Counted from the first letter of the stretch, positions 16,790 to 24,648 are shown. The stretch is 29,856 bases of DNA from Cyanobacteria bacterium OH_SFB_17 (GCA_023395735.1 JAEWYI010000027.1:1-29856), one strand, 5' to 3'. Numbers and translations: made by a program. Notes: generated by a model not told the origin, from the sequence alone.

Positions 16790-17845
16790 TTAAATAAATG
16801 ATTTTTTGATGATTTCATCCAGTTTTTCAATTATTTCTGATTCTGGAACTCTTGCAATGATTTCACCTTTTTTGAAAATATAACCTTCTTTAATAGCACC
16901 AGCAACACCAAAATCCGCATGTTTTGCTTCTCCAGGGCCATTAACTGGACAGCCCATAGTTGCAATTGTTATAGGTGCATCTAAATTTTTAAATTTCTCT
17001 TCAACTTTTTTAGCCAAACCTATTAAATCTATCTGGCATCTTCCGCATGTTGGGCAAGAAACAAAGTTTACACCTTTTTGTCTTAAGCCGAGGGATTTTA
17101 AAATTTCAAAACCTGCATAGATTTCTTCTACAGGATTTTCTGTTAAAGAAACCCTAATTGTATCACCAATTCCTTGTGATAATAGACTTCCAAGGCCGAC
17201 AGATGACTTCACGAGCCCTGATTTAAGTGTTCCGGCCTCAGTAACACCCAAATGCAGTGGATAATCAATAACTTGTGATATAAGCTTATAAGCTTCAATC
17301 GTAGTTAAAACATCAGAAGATTTTAGAGATACTTTAATCAAATCAAAGTCTAAATCTTCTAGAATGCTGATGTGCTTCATTGCACTTTTAACCATTTTTT
17401 CATGTAAAGGAATATCTAGTTCCTGAAGCTCTTTCTCTAAAGAACCGGCATTAATTCCAATTCTGATAGGGATTTGCTGCTGTTTAGCAAGCGAAACGAC
17501 TTTCTGAACATTTTCGACTCTTCCGATGTTTCCAGGATTAAGTCTTAATGCGTGAATTCCGTTGTTTATACATTGAATAGCCAATCTATAATCAAAATGA
17601 ATATCCGCAATAACAGGAATTTTTGACTGTTTCACGATTTCTTTAATCGCTTCTGCTGCATCTTTATTTAATACCGCAAGACGAACTATTTCGCAGCCTG
17701 CATCGGTTAATTCATTTATCTGAGTAAGTGTCTTTTGAATATCGCGCGTGTCGGTGTTGCACATTGATTGCACTGATACTGGGGCATCTCCTCCGATTTT
17801 TACGTTTCCTATTGAAATTTGTTTCGATTTTCTTCTGTTTATCAT
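16790..17845 (-). CDS. ispG: 4-hydroxy-3-methylbut-2-enyl diphosphate synthase
   Basis: IspG (GcpE) reduces methylerythritol cyclodiphosphate to HMBPP, the penultimate step of the MEP isoprenoid pathway, using a 4Fe-4S cluster. Cluster ligands are C264 and C267 in SCPTCGRC and C299 in MGCPVNGPGEA, with catalytic E306 in the same motif. The TIM-barrel N-terminal half shows VQSMCNTDT, IVRLAV, PVIADIHFDY, ALRLNPGNIG and LHLGVTEAG. At 351 residues it is the short bacterial two-domain form. The ATG has no Shine-Dalgarno; instead a TGCTACAAT lies directly upstream, predicting a leaderless mRNA. It is divergent from the phosphoesterase gene. Confidence 0.97.
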   Translation of the reverse strand: MINRRKSKQISIGNVKIGGDAPVSVQSMCNTDTRDIQKTLTQINELTDAGCEIVRLAVLNKDAAEAIKEIVKQSKIPVIADIHFDYRLAIQCINNGIHALRLNPGNIGRVENVQKVVSLAKQQQIPIRIGINAGSLEKELQELDIPLHEKMVKSAMKHISILEDLDFDLIKVSLKSSDVLTTIEAYKLISQVIDYPLHLGVTEAGTLKSGLVKSSVGLGSLLSQGIGDTIRVSLTENPVEEIYAGFEILKSLGLRQKGVNFVSCPTCGRCQIDLIGLAKKVEEKFKNLDAPITIATMGCPVNGPGEAKHADFGVAGAIKEGYIFKKGEIIARVPESEIIEKLDEIIKKSFI

Positions 17846-17851
17846 AAAATA

Positions 17852-17860
17852 ATTGTAGCA
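17852..17860 (-). promoter_or_regulatory. extended -10 promoter, predicted leaderless start of ispG
   Basis: The minus strand reads TGCTACAAT and then six bases (TATTTT) to the ATG. With the last T at -7, transcription would begin on the A of the start codon at 17845. There is no purine-rich ribosome site between. No good -35 is visible, in keeping with an extended -10. Confidence 0.6.
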
Positions 17861-17880
17861 TAAAACAAAGGAGATGAAGC

Positions 17881-18624
17881 ATGAAAATTGGAATTATTTC
17901 TGATATCCACGGAAACTTTGAGGCACTTGAGGCTGTTTTAAAAGATATAGAATCTGAAAAATGCGATAAAATTTGGTGCTTGGGTGATCTTGCAATGGCA
18001 GGACCAGAGCCTGATAAACTAATTACTTATATTAAAAAACTTTATAATGAAGGCAGACTCGACTTAATTCAAGGTAATACAGATGAAATGATTGCAAATT
18101 TTAGCGAAGAACTTGCTTTAAAAGTTAAACAGGCATATCCTGTAATGGGTAATGCTCTTGAAAATGACGTTAAAATTATATCAGTAGATAATAAATCATT
18201 TTTAAAGACACTAGATAAACAAAAAAGCATTGAAATAGAAGGCGTTAAAGTGCTTTTGGTCCATGGTTCACCAAGAAACAATGATGAAAATATAACATCA
18301 AATTTAACGATTGATAAATTAGACGAAATGCTTGTTGGGGTTGACGAAGAGGTCATATTTTGTGGGCACACACACGTTCCTTGCGGATATCAGGCCTCTA
18401 ACAAAAAAACTGTAATAAATGTCGGAAGCGTCGGAAGACCTTTTACGCCAGAGCCTCAATCTTGTTATGTTGTTGCCGGATTTTTTAACGGTGAATTTGA
18501 TGTCATGCATAAATTCGTTGATTATGACAAACAAAAAGCTTCAGAAAAATTAAGCAAAAGAGATTTCGATGGGGCGGATAAGCTTTCAGAAATGCTTATT
18601 AAACCCGTTGTTCCACATATTTAA
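17881..18624 (+). CDS. calcineurin-like metallophosphoesterase (YfcE/MJ0936-like)
   Basis: A 247-residue cytosolic phosphodiesterase of the calcineurin-like superfamily. The five metal-site blocks are present: D8-x-H10 in SDIHGN, D36 in CLGDLA, N66 in GNTDE, H128 in VHGSPR and the GHTH at 162-165, followed by the typical NVGSVGRPF. Closest family by motif order is YfcE/MJ0936; the substrate (cyclic nucleotide or other phosphodiester) cannot be told from sequence. The ATG follows AAGGAG by 8 bases or so. The gene is divergent from ispG and ends in a strong terminator. Confidence 0.9.
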   Translation: MKIGIISDIHGNFEALEAVLKDIESEKCDKIWCLGDLAMAGPEPDKLITYIKKLYNEGRLDLIQGNTDEMIANFSEELALKVKQAYPVMGNALENDVKIISVDNKSFLKTLDKQKSIEIEGVKVLLVHGSPRNNDENITSNLTIDKLDEMLVGVDEEVIFCGHTHVPCGYQASNKKTVINVGSVGRPFTPEPQSCYVVAGFFNGEFDVMHKFVDYDKQKASEKLSKRDFDGADKLSEMLIKPVVPHI

Positions 18625-18631
18625 ACATGAT

Positions 18632-18670
18632 AAAAACTGCAGCCATTGAAAAAGTGACTGCAGTTTTTTT
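18632..18670 (+). terminator. intrinsic terminator, likely bidirectional
   Basis: An 11-base inverted repeat AAAAACTGCAG / CTGCAGTTTTT encloses a 15-base loop, and the right arm runs into seven T. The left arm begins with five A, so it can also end the convergent minus-strand gene. It sits 8 bases after the phosphoesterase stop. Confidence 0.85.
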
Positions 18671-18690
18671 ATATTATTCTTTGAATTTGA

Positions 18691-18969
18691 CTATTTAATT
18701 TTTGGCATTTTCTTTAAACTAAGTGAATCTAATGCTTTTTGCCAAGAAATTGTATTACTTTTTACTGAATCTGCCAACTCAACTAATGATTTTCCTTTGT
18801 GAGCTTCTGTCATAACTTTGTTGAATTGATCATTTGACAAAGTATTAGCAAGTTCTGCTTTTGCTTTTATATTTGCGTTTCTGTTTTTTTGTCCTGTATA
18901 GCAAAGTGTTGCTGCTCCTACCAAAGCTGCGCCAACAACTGCTCTATTTCCTAAAGTTTTAATATTCAT
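18691..18969 (-). CDS. small membrane-anchored protein, unknown function
   Basis: Not recognised. The 92-residue product has one hydrophobic segment near the N-terminus (RAVVGAALVGAATLCYTG, about residues 8-25), then a lysine-rich helical region (KAKAELANTLSNDQFNKVM) and a basic end. It could be a single-pass inner-membrane protein or carry an uncleaved signal. The ATG at 18969 has AAAGGA upstream with a 9-base spacer; a longer reading from TTG 18987 would begin upstream of that site and is less likely. It is transcribed alone, convergent to the phosphoesterase and divergent from the methyltransferase-like gene. Confidence 0.7.
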   Translation of the reverse strand: MNIKTLGNRAVVGAALVGAATLCYTGQKNRNANIKAKAELANTLSNDQFNKVMTEAHKGKSLVELADSVKSNTISWQKALDSLSLKKMPKIK

Positions 18970-18999
18970 AATCCAGCTTCCTTTCAAGTCTATACATTT

Positions 19000-19008
19000 A
19001 TTTTAACA
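19000..19008 (-). promoter_or_regulatory. extended -10 promoter of the small membrane gene
   Basis: The minus strand reads TGTTAAAAT. A start near 18993 would give a 24-base leader containing the AAAGGA ribosome site. It lies in the 119-base divergent gap 18970-19088. Confidence 0.5.
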
Positions 19009-19054
19009 ATAAAAATATTTTTTTTTGCTATTTCTTAACATAAATTAATATATT

Positions 19055-19082
19055 TTGTCTAATTAGTCATAAGGTTTATAAT
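19055..19082 (+). promoter_or_regulatory. promoter, predicted leaderless start of the MnmD-like gene
   Basis: TTGTCT (19055-19060), a 16-base spacer, then a perfect TATAAT (19077-19082), then six bases (AATTAT) and the ATG at 19089. The start point falls on the A of the start codon. No Shine-Dalgarno is present. Confidence 0.65.
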
Positions 19083-19088
19083 AATTAT

Positions 19089-20576
19089 ATGTATGAATTA
19101 TACCCATATTTCACTAATGACGGCTCTGTCGGGCTGTTTAGCCCAGAAGATGACGACATATATCACTCAACATACGGCGCTTTGTCTGAAAGTTGGGAAA
19201 AATTTACCTTGCCTGCCAATATAGGCGAATATTTTAAGCATAACAATGAAATTAAAATCCTTGATATTTGTTATGGAATCGGCTACAACACAAAAACTGC
19301 ACTGCAGGCATCAATAAATGAAATCGAACAATTTGAAAATAATAACAATAAAAATTTATTTAAAAATATTTTTTCAAAAAATAATCACAAAAATTTTGTT
19401 TGCGTAAATCATAATATCGACCCGATAGATACCGATAATATTTTAACTAAAAATGATTTATCTACATCGGAGTTAGATTATAAAAATACATCTCTAAATT
19501 CAAAAAATATACTTAACAACACAATAAATAACGGCGAGATACATTCCGATAATATTTTTAGACAATTATTAGATATTTTTTCTTTAAATTCTGCTAAAGA
19601 TGATAAAAAAAATACTCAGAAGAAAACTTTTTATGTCGATGCTGTAGATTTAGATAAAGTATTAATGAAAATATCTCCGTTTATTATAAATGAGTTCAAA
19701 TCTAAACGTGATATTGATAAATATTTTATAGACAAATATTTTAAAGATACAAAATTTCAAAACAAACTCTCACAAGTTCAAAAAATTCACAAAAATAAAT
19801 TAATTTCATTGCCAAAATCTAGAAAGATTTCAAAAATCTGTAATATGATTTTGATTATGAATTTAGTAAATAATTTTCCAGAGCTCGAAAGTGACAAAAT
19901 TTTAAATTCATTAGTTACCCAAAATAAAAATTCGGCATTTATTGACAAGTCTATGCTAAATTTCTTTAGTTTTTATTCAAATTTGGGTTATAAACACAAG
20001 CAAAAGTCTAAAATATCAGCCTTTTTACATAATATATATTATCGTTATATATCGATGAGCTATAAAAAGGCAAGAAAAATGTTAGAATTCTCTGATTTTG
20101 ACATAAATTTCCATCAAAATGATGCAAGATTTTTTGTTAAATCAAATGATAATCAATATAATTTCATTTTTCTTGATGCCTTTACCCCTGCAAAATGCCC
20201 GTCATTATGGACTGTCGAGTTTTTTGCACAATTATTTAGGTTATTATCTAACGATGGTATGATTTTAACTTATTCAAATTCTGCAGCTGTTAGAAATGCT
20301 ATGATACAAAATGGATTTTGTGTTGGAAAAATCTTTGATAAAAATATGAAAAAATTTATTGGGACAATTGCGGCAAAAGATGAAAACCTTATTGATTTTC
20401 CACTGGACGCAAAAGATATTGACCTTGTAAATTCCAAAGCAGGCATTTGCTATAAAGATCCAAATCTGGATTTTAGCAATGATACTATAATTAATAATAG
20501 AGAAAATGAACTTTCTACAAGTTCTCTCGCATCCAGCTCAAGCGTTATGAAGGAATATAAAAATGCCAAAATTTAA
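19089..20576 (+). CDS. MnmD-like SAM methyltransferase with large insertion
   Basis: The 495-residue protein carries the core of the MnmC methyltransferase domain family (DUF752/MnmD), which methylates the aminomethyl group of nm5(s2)U34 in tRNA. Motif I is LDICYGIGYNTK (58-69), a second-strand motif is FYVDAVDLDK (181-190), and the catalytic block is DAFTPAKCPSLWTVEF (363-378), matching the family DAFxPxKxPxxWT. Between motif I and the second strand, where bacterial relatives have a few tens of residues, lie about 100 residues rich in Asn, Lys, Asp and Ser (80-180), and 200-330 is a further basic insertion. A tail of about 55 residues ends SSSSV. Its 3' end overlaps a flavoprotein gene by 14 bases. 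tRNA substrate is inferred from family only. Confidence 0.75.
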   Translation: MYELYPYFTNDGSVGLFSPEDDDIYHSTYGALSESWEKFTLPANIGEYFKHNNEIKILDICYGIGYNTKTALQASINEIEQFENNNNKNLFKNIFSKNNHKNFVCVNHNIDPIDTDNILTKNDLSTSELDYKNTSLNSKNILNNTINNGEIHSDNIFRQLLDIFSLNSAKDDKKNTQKKTFYVDAVDLDKVLMKISPFIINEFKSKRDIDKYFIDKYFKDTKFQNKLSQVQKIHKNKLISLPKSRKISKICNMILIMNLVNNFPELESDKILNSLVTQNKNSAFIDKSMLNFFSFYSNLGYKHKQKSKISAFLHNIYYRYISMSYKKARKMLEFSDFDINFHQNDARFFVKSNDNQYNFIFLDAFTPAKCPSLWTVEFFAQLFRLLSNDGMILTYSNSAAVRNAMIQNGFCVGKIFDKNMKKFIGTIAAKDENLIDFPLDAKDIDLVNSKAGICYKDPNLDFSNDTIINNRENELSTSSLASSSSVMKEYKNAKI

Positions 20577-21903
20577 TCATTATGATATAGTTGTCGTCGG
20601 AGGAGGAACTGCCGGCTGCGCAGCAGCCTACACTGCAGGTAAACTGGGATTAAAAACTCTTTTAATCGAGAAAAATATTCATCTTGGAGGCTCAATAACA
20701 TCAGGGCTTGTTACTCCTGCGATGAAAACGTCAGAAAAACAACTCAATAGTGAGTTTTATAAAGCACTTATTCAAGAAGCAAAAGCTCTAGGCGGACAAG
20801 TTACATATCAAGAAAACCCTGGTTGGTTCAATCCTGAGCTTTTAAAAATAGCTCTTGACAGGCTTATGGCAGCAGCTAATGTTGAGGTAATATTCGATGC
20901 CAGAGTAATAAGCCTAAACACGCTATCTGCTAAACTTGATTCTGGCTATAAAGACAATATTTCGACTCAAAAAGACACATTTAAGCCTGAAAATTCAATA
21001 AACGGTCTTGTTATATCTTCAAATTTATTATCGGTATATATCGGCGCGAGTTACATTGTGGACGCGACAGGAAATTCAGAAATTTTTGTTTTAGGAAATT
21101 GCGAATTTTTGGAAAATGAAAATAAATTTCAACCGGTTTCTCTCAGATTTGAAATGGCAGGAATTAATTTAAACAAATTTGCCAACTGGCTTTTGGATTT
21201 TGACAAAGATAGAGACGTCACGAGCGTAGAAGAAATTGACGGACAGATACATCTTTCTACGGCATACACGTGGGATAAAGACAAAAATTGGGCCTTAAAG
21301 CCTATATTTGAAGATGCCGTTAGCTCAGGAGTGCTAAAAGATGAGGATAGAAGCTATTTTCAGCTGTTTACAATCCCAGGGAAGCCTGATTCTATTGCGT
21401 TTAACAGCCCACGGATATACTTTAAAGAAGAGATTGACCCGCTTTCTGAAGATGCATCACTTGCCCTAATCAAAGGCAGGGAGGCTATTTCCAGACTTGC
21501 TATTTTTTGCAAAAATTATTTGCCGGGTTTTGAGCAATCATATATTTCAAACATTGCAGATGCTCTAGGAGTAAGGGCTTCAAGGCGAATTAAAGGTAGA
21601 TATGTTTATACTGTTGAAGATTTGAGAAGCGGTAAAAGGTTTGAAAACCCAATATTAGTCTCAAATTATCCAATTGATGTTCACTCAAATAAAAACGGGA
21701 AATCTGTTCTGGAGAAGATTAATCAAGATTATGAAGTACCAGTAGAAGCGCTAATGTCAGAGCAATATAACAATCTATTTGTTGCTGGGCGTGGAATTTC
21801 AGCCGATTTTTTGGCGCAAGCTGCACTAAGAATCCAACCAAGTTGCTTTTCTATGGGCGAAGGATTAGTTAAGCATATTAATTTAAAAATGAAAGGTTTA
21901 TGA
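20563..21903 (+). CDS. FAD-dependent oxidoreductase (PF12831-like)
   Basis: A 446-residue flavoprotein. The dinucleotide fold is at the N-terminus (DIVVVGGGTAGCAAAY, G13-x-G15-x2-G18, with E37 as the ribose-binding acid), followed by HLGGSITSGLVTPAM. The second FAD-contact region near the end reads NLFVAGRGISADFLAQAALR, then QPSCFSMGEGLV. The pattern fits the FAD_oxidored group (PF12831) rather than MnmG or the DAO-type oxidase of MnmC. AAGGA lies 8 bases before the ATG, inside the end of the MnmD-like gene, so the two are co-translated. This pairing suggests a tRNA-wobble oxidation role, but the sequence alone does not prove it. Confidence 0.85.
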   Translation: MPKFNHYDIVVVGGGTAGCAAAYTAGKLGLKTLLIEKNIHLGGSITSGLVTPAMKTSEKQLNSEFYKALIQEAKALGGQVTYQENPGWFNPELLKIALDRLMAAANVEVIFDARVISLNTLSAKLDSGYKDNISTQKDTFKPENSINGLVISSNLLSVYIGASYIVDATGNSEIFVLGNCEFLENENKFQPVSLRFEMAGINLNKFANWLLDFDKDRDVTSVEEIDGQIHLSTAYTWDKDKNWALKPIFEDAVSSGVLKDEDRSYFQLFTIPGKPDSIAFNSPRIYFKEEIDPLSEDASLALIKGREAISRLAIFCKNYLPGFEQSYISNIADALGVRASRRIKGRYVYTVEDLRSGKRFENPILVSNYPIDVHSNKNGKSVLEKINQDYEVPVEALMSEQYNNLFVAGRGISADFLAQAALRIQPSCFSMGEGLVKHINLKMKGL

Positions 21904-21909
21904 TAAAAT
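21901..21909 (+). promoter_or_regulatory. extended -10 promoter, predicted leaderless start of mntA
   Basis: TGATAAAAT, overlapping the TGA stop of the flavoprotein gene, then six bases (ACATAT) and ATG 21916. The start point falls on the A of the ATG. There is no ribosome site, so the toxin-antitoxin pair can be expressed independently of the upstream genes. Confidence 0.6.
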
Positions 21910-21915
21910 ACATAT

Positions 21916-22212
21916 ATGAGTAAAGAACTACAAAAAATAATTAACAAACTCACAAGCTTAAAACCGATTTTGAAACAAAATTACTTTGTTAAAGAAATTG
22001 GGATATTTGGCTCGTATGTTAAAAATCAACAACATAAAAATAGCGACATTGATATATTGATTGAATTTACAGATGATATCGATATATTTACGGTTGCGGA
22101 TTTAATTAATATGCTAAGCTCAATATTTAATAAAAAAGTTGATGTTGTTAATAAAAAAACACTTCGTGAAAATATAAGTAAAAGTATACTTTCTGAGGTC
22201 AAATATGTATAA
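21916..22212 (+). CDS. mntA: MntA-type nucleotidyltransferase antitoxin
   Basis: A 98-residue minimal nucleotidyltransferase. The defining motif G-S-x10-D-x-D is exact: G32-S33 through D44-x-D46 (FGSYVKNQQHKNSDIDIL), with a third acidic residue at D76. In the type VII HepT/MntA toxin-antitoxin family, MntA adds AMP to a tyrosine of HepT and silences it. The partner gene follows directly with an 8-base overlap, antitoxin first. The start has a -10 box but no Shine-Dalgarno. Both the motif and the adjacent DUF86 gene support the call. Confidence 0.9.
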   Translation: MSKELQKIINKLTSLKPILKQNYFVKEIGIFGSYVKNQQHKNSDIDILIEFTDDIDIFTVADLINMLSSIFNKKVDVVNKKTLRENISKSILSEVKYV

Positions 22213-22558
22213 TAAAGACAGAATATATACAGATTACATTATTGATATGCTAAATGCGATCGAAAAAATTCAACAAAAAACAAAAGGGATATCTAAAGAA
22301 GAACTTGATAAAGATGAAGACTTGTGCCTATTACTTGAGCGTCTTTTTGAAATCCTAGGAGAGGCAGCCAATCGCATACCAAAGGAACTTCATTCGAAAT
22401 TTCCAAATATTCCTTGGGGCAGTATTATAGGAATGAGAAATATTATCATTCATGCTTACGACAAAATTGATACAATTTACCTATGGAATGCAATAAAACA
22501 TAAATTTGATAATTTAAAAAGCGAATTATCAATTGTAAAAGAAAATATTGATAAATAA
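22205..22558 (+). CDS. hepT: HepT-type toxin (DUF86)
   Basis: A 117-residue HEPN-fold protein of the DUF86/HepT family, the putative RNase toxin of a type VII pair. The catalytic R-x4-H-x-Y motif is intact: R78, H83 and Y85 in RNIIIHAY; Y85 is the expected AMPylation target of MntA. The conserved preceding segment LFEILGEAANRIP and PWGSIIGMRN are also present. It starts at ATG 22205 with GAGG (22195-22198) 6 bases upstream. All catalytic residues are intact, so it is probably active. Confidence 0.92.
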   Translation: MYNKDRIYTDYIIDMLNAIEKIQQKTKGISKEELDKDEDLCLLLERLFEILGEAANRIPKELHSKFPNIPWGSIIGMRNIIIHAYDKIDTIYLWNAIKHKFDNLKSELSIVKENIDK

Positions 22559-22608
22559 ACAATTTGTCTTGTAATCACATGGCCGCTAAAAAAGTTTTAT
22601 TTTTAAGC

Positions 22609-22614
22609 TATACT
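22609..22614 (+). promoter_or_regulatory. -10 box, predicted leaderless start of phr
   Basis: TATACT followed by six A and then ATG 22621, so the start point falls on the A of the ATG. The -35 region is poor. Choosing this ATG over upstream in-frame ATG 22579 or TTG 22564, neither with a ribosome site, rests on this box. Confidence 0.5.
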
Positions 22615-22620
22615 AAAAAA

Positions 22621-23883
22621 ATGATTATGCCAACAGTAAAACGCGGATTGATGCTTGATTTTGCAGGTTCGAATATTGATTCAATTGCAAAAGAAGTTCA
22701 CCCTGCAAGAATATTTAAAATAGTAGATTCGCCAATTAAAAGTGGAGATATAATTTATCTTGCGACTAGAGATTTTAGGTTACAGGACAATTGGGCCGTT
22801 GTTTTTGGACTAAATCTTGCAAGAGTTTATGATAAAAAATTTAAGATTATAGTAAATAAAAAATTAATCAAACATTCAAAAGCTCAAGAAAATATTCTTG
22901 CAAAAGGTTTGGATTTATTTAAAATTAATTCTGAAAAAAATGGAGTACAATTTGAAATTTTGGATGATTTGCCGCAGGAAATTGGGGCTTTATTAGTCGA
23001 TTTCAACCCAATTAATCCTTACTATATCAATAAAAACGAAGTGAATTATCCTATTTTTGAAATTGATTCGCACAATATTATTCCGGCACGATTTATATCA
23101 GAAAAACAAGAATTTTCAGCGGCGCATCTTAGAAGAAAAGTTTACTCAAATATCGCGACTTTTTTGACTGAATTTCCGATTAGCTTTAATTTAGAAACTT
23201 CTGAAGTGGAAAATTGTTTGAATAATTTCATTAATAACAAATTAAATCAATATTCTGCAGATAAAAATGACCCTAATGTTGATGGAACCTCTAACCTTTC
23301 ACCATACTTGCATTTTGGCTTTATTTCAGCCCAAAGAGTGGCTCTTGAAGTTATAAAAAGTAATGCATCAAGAGAAAATAAAGAAGCATTTTTGGAAGAA
23401 TTAATTGTTCGAAAAGAGCTATCAGACAATTTTTGTCTATACAATAAAGATTACAATAATATAAAAGGTATTCCTGATTGGGCAAAAGAGACTTTGGATG
23501 CGCATAAAAGCGATATAAGAAGCTACACTTACACTAAGGAAGAATTTGAAACAGCCAAAACCCACGATATATTTTGGAACGCTATTCAAAAAAATCTAGT
23601 TAATACAGGAAAAATTCACGGGTATTTGAGAATGTATTGGGCCAAAAAGATTTTAGAATGGGCAAAAACACCTGAAGATGCTATTGATATTGGAATATAT
23701 TTAAATGACAAACATGCTCTAGATGGCAATAATCCAAACGGCTATGTTGGAGTTTTATGGTCTGTTGGCGGGCTTCATGACCGACCATTTGCCAACCGTT
23801 TTGTTACTGGTAAAATTAGATATATGAGTGAAGAAGGATGCAGGAGAAAATTCGATGTCGATGCCTATATCAATAAAAATTGA
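22621..23883 (+). CDS. phr: class II CPD photolyase
   Basis: A DNA photolyase that uses blue/UV-A light and FAD to split cyclobutane pyrimidine dimers. It is the class II type: the N-terminal strand ends YLATRDFRLQDNWAV (family xSRDxRxxDNWA), then the helical FAD domain contains SPYLHFGFISAQRVAL, RMYWAKKILEW, LNDKHALDGNNPNGYVG and LWSVGGLHDRPFANR, ending GKIRYMS and RKFDVDAYI. The tryptophans of the class II electron path are in RMYWAKKILEW and VLWSVGG. Length from ATG 22621 is 420 residues, normal for this class. The stop overlaps the Shine-Dalgarno of the next gene. The cofactor antenna cannot be judged from sequence. Confidence 0.93.
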   Translation: MIMPTVKRGLMLDFAGSNIDSIAKEVHPARIFKIVDSPIKSGDIIYLATRDFRLQDNWAVVFGLNLARVYDKKFKIIVNKKLIKHSKAQENILAKGLDLFKINSEKNGVQFEILDDLPQEIGALLVDFNPINPYYINKNEVNYPIFEIDSHNIIPARFISEKQEFSAAHLRRKVYSNIATFLTEFPISFNLETSEVENCLNNFINNKLNQYSADKNDPNVDGTSNLSPYLHFGFISAQRVALEVIKSNASRENKEAFLEELIVRKELSDNFCLYNKDYNNIKGIPDWAKETLDAHKSDIRSYTYTKEEFETAKTHDIFWNAIQKNLVNTGKIHGYLRMYWAKKILEWAKTPEDAIDIGIYLNDKHALDGNNPNGYVGVLWSVGGLHDRPFANRFVTGKIRYMSEEGCRRKFDVDAYINKN

Positions 23884-23891
23884 GGCCAAAT

Positions 23892-24599
23892 TTGAGTTTT
23901 AAAAGATTAATAATTTTATCAATATTTTTTTTCATTATCCCAGCTAAAGCACTTTGTCAACAAACGGTTTTTAACGTCCCAAGTGCTGATGTAACTGAAA
24001 AGGGACATATATTTTTACAAGAAGAAGCGCAAACAACCCCTTGGAACACTGACACAGCGCTTTTTAGTACTACTTATACCGCTTTAGGAATTGGTCATAA
24101 CACAGAACTTGATGCAACGTTATTTAACGTCGGCTCTCCTGCAACCCAAAATATCTCTTTGGGTTTAGGTTTTAAATCAGCTATTCCTATTCCCGGTTTA
24201 AAAGAAAAATTTCCCGAAAGAGAGTTTAAATTTACAGTAGGAAGTGATTTAATTCTAGGTTTAGAAGGAAACGGTGTTGGAAACTGGACATATGCGCATT
24301 TAAGCGGAAGAGTGCCCAAACTTAATACAAGACTTACTGCAGGTATAAGTTATGGAACAAGACAAGTTTTTGGACAAGAAACTACTGCGTTTATTGCGGC
24401 CGTCGAACAGCCTGTTACAAAAAAATTCAGCATAATTGGGGATTGGTATTCAGGAGATGAACATTATGCAGGATATTTAATTGTTGGAGGCAGCTACAAA
24501 CTTCCTCACAACACTGCAATTTACGCCGGTTATCAAATTCCAAACAGTCCACAAGTCGGAACTAGTGGATTTGTTGTTGAAATTGCTAAAATATTTTAA
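23892..24599 (+). CDS. predicted outer-membrane beta-barrel protein
   Basis: Not recognised by name. The 235-residue product has a signal peptide (MSFKRLIILSIFFFIIPAKA) and then alternating polar/hydrophobic strands rich in Gly, Thr and aromatic residues (for example ISLGLGFKSAIPI, LTAGISYGTRQVFG, NTAIYAGYQIPN), ending in Phe, the usual last residue of an outer-membrane barrel (VEIAKIF). The lipobox is absent. TTG 23892 is chosen because GAGG (23882-23885), which overlaps the phr stop, lies 6 bases upstream. It is probably co-transcribed with phr, which is an odd pairing. The function, perhaps a pore or porin-like barrel, is not known. Confidence 0.7.
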   Translation: MSFKRLIILSIFFFIIPAKALCQQTVFNVPSADVTEKGHIFLQEEAQTTPWNTDTALFSTTYTALGIGHNTELDATLFNVGSPATQNISLGLGFKSAIPIPGLKEKFPEREFKFTVGSDLILGLEGNGVGNWTYAHLSGRVPKLNTRLTAGISYGTRQVFGQETTAFIAAVEQPVTKKFSIIGDWYSGDEHYAGYLIVGGSYKLPHNTAIYAGYQIPNSPQVGTSGFVVEIAKIF

Positions 24600-24611
24600 C
24601 AGTTTACATGT

Positions 24612-24640
24612 TTGATATAGATACATTTTTAACGTAAAAT
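24612..24640 (+). promoter_or_regulatory. promoter of the first prepilin gene
   Basis: TTGATA (24612-24617), a 17-base spacer and TAAAAT (24635-24640), each 5 of 6 to consensus. The ATG at 24649 is only 8 bases after the -10 box, so the transcript would have at most a 2-base leader. Confidence 0.6.
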
Positions 24641-24648
24641 ATAAGAGT

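Noticed and set aside
20563..21903. MnmG/GidA or the oxidase half of MnmC
   Set aside because: The N-terminal GGGTAGCAAAY and LGGSITSG pattern and the 446-residue length fit the PF12831 group, and MnmG-specific motifs are not seen.
22621..23883. Class I photolyase or cryptochrome
   Set aside because: The RDxRxxDNWA strand and the DGNNPNGYVG / GGLHDRPF blocks are class II; class I motifs are absent.
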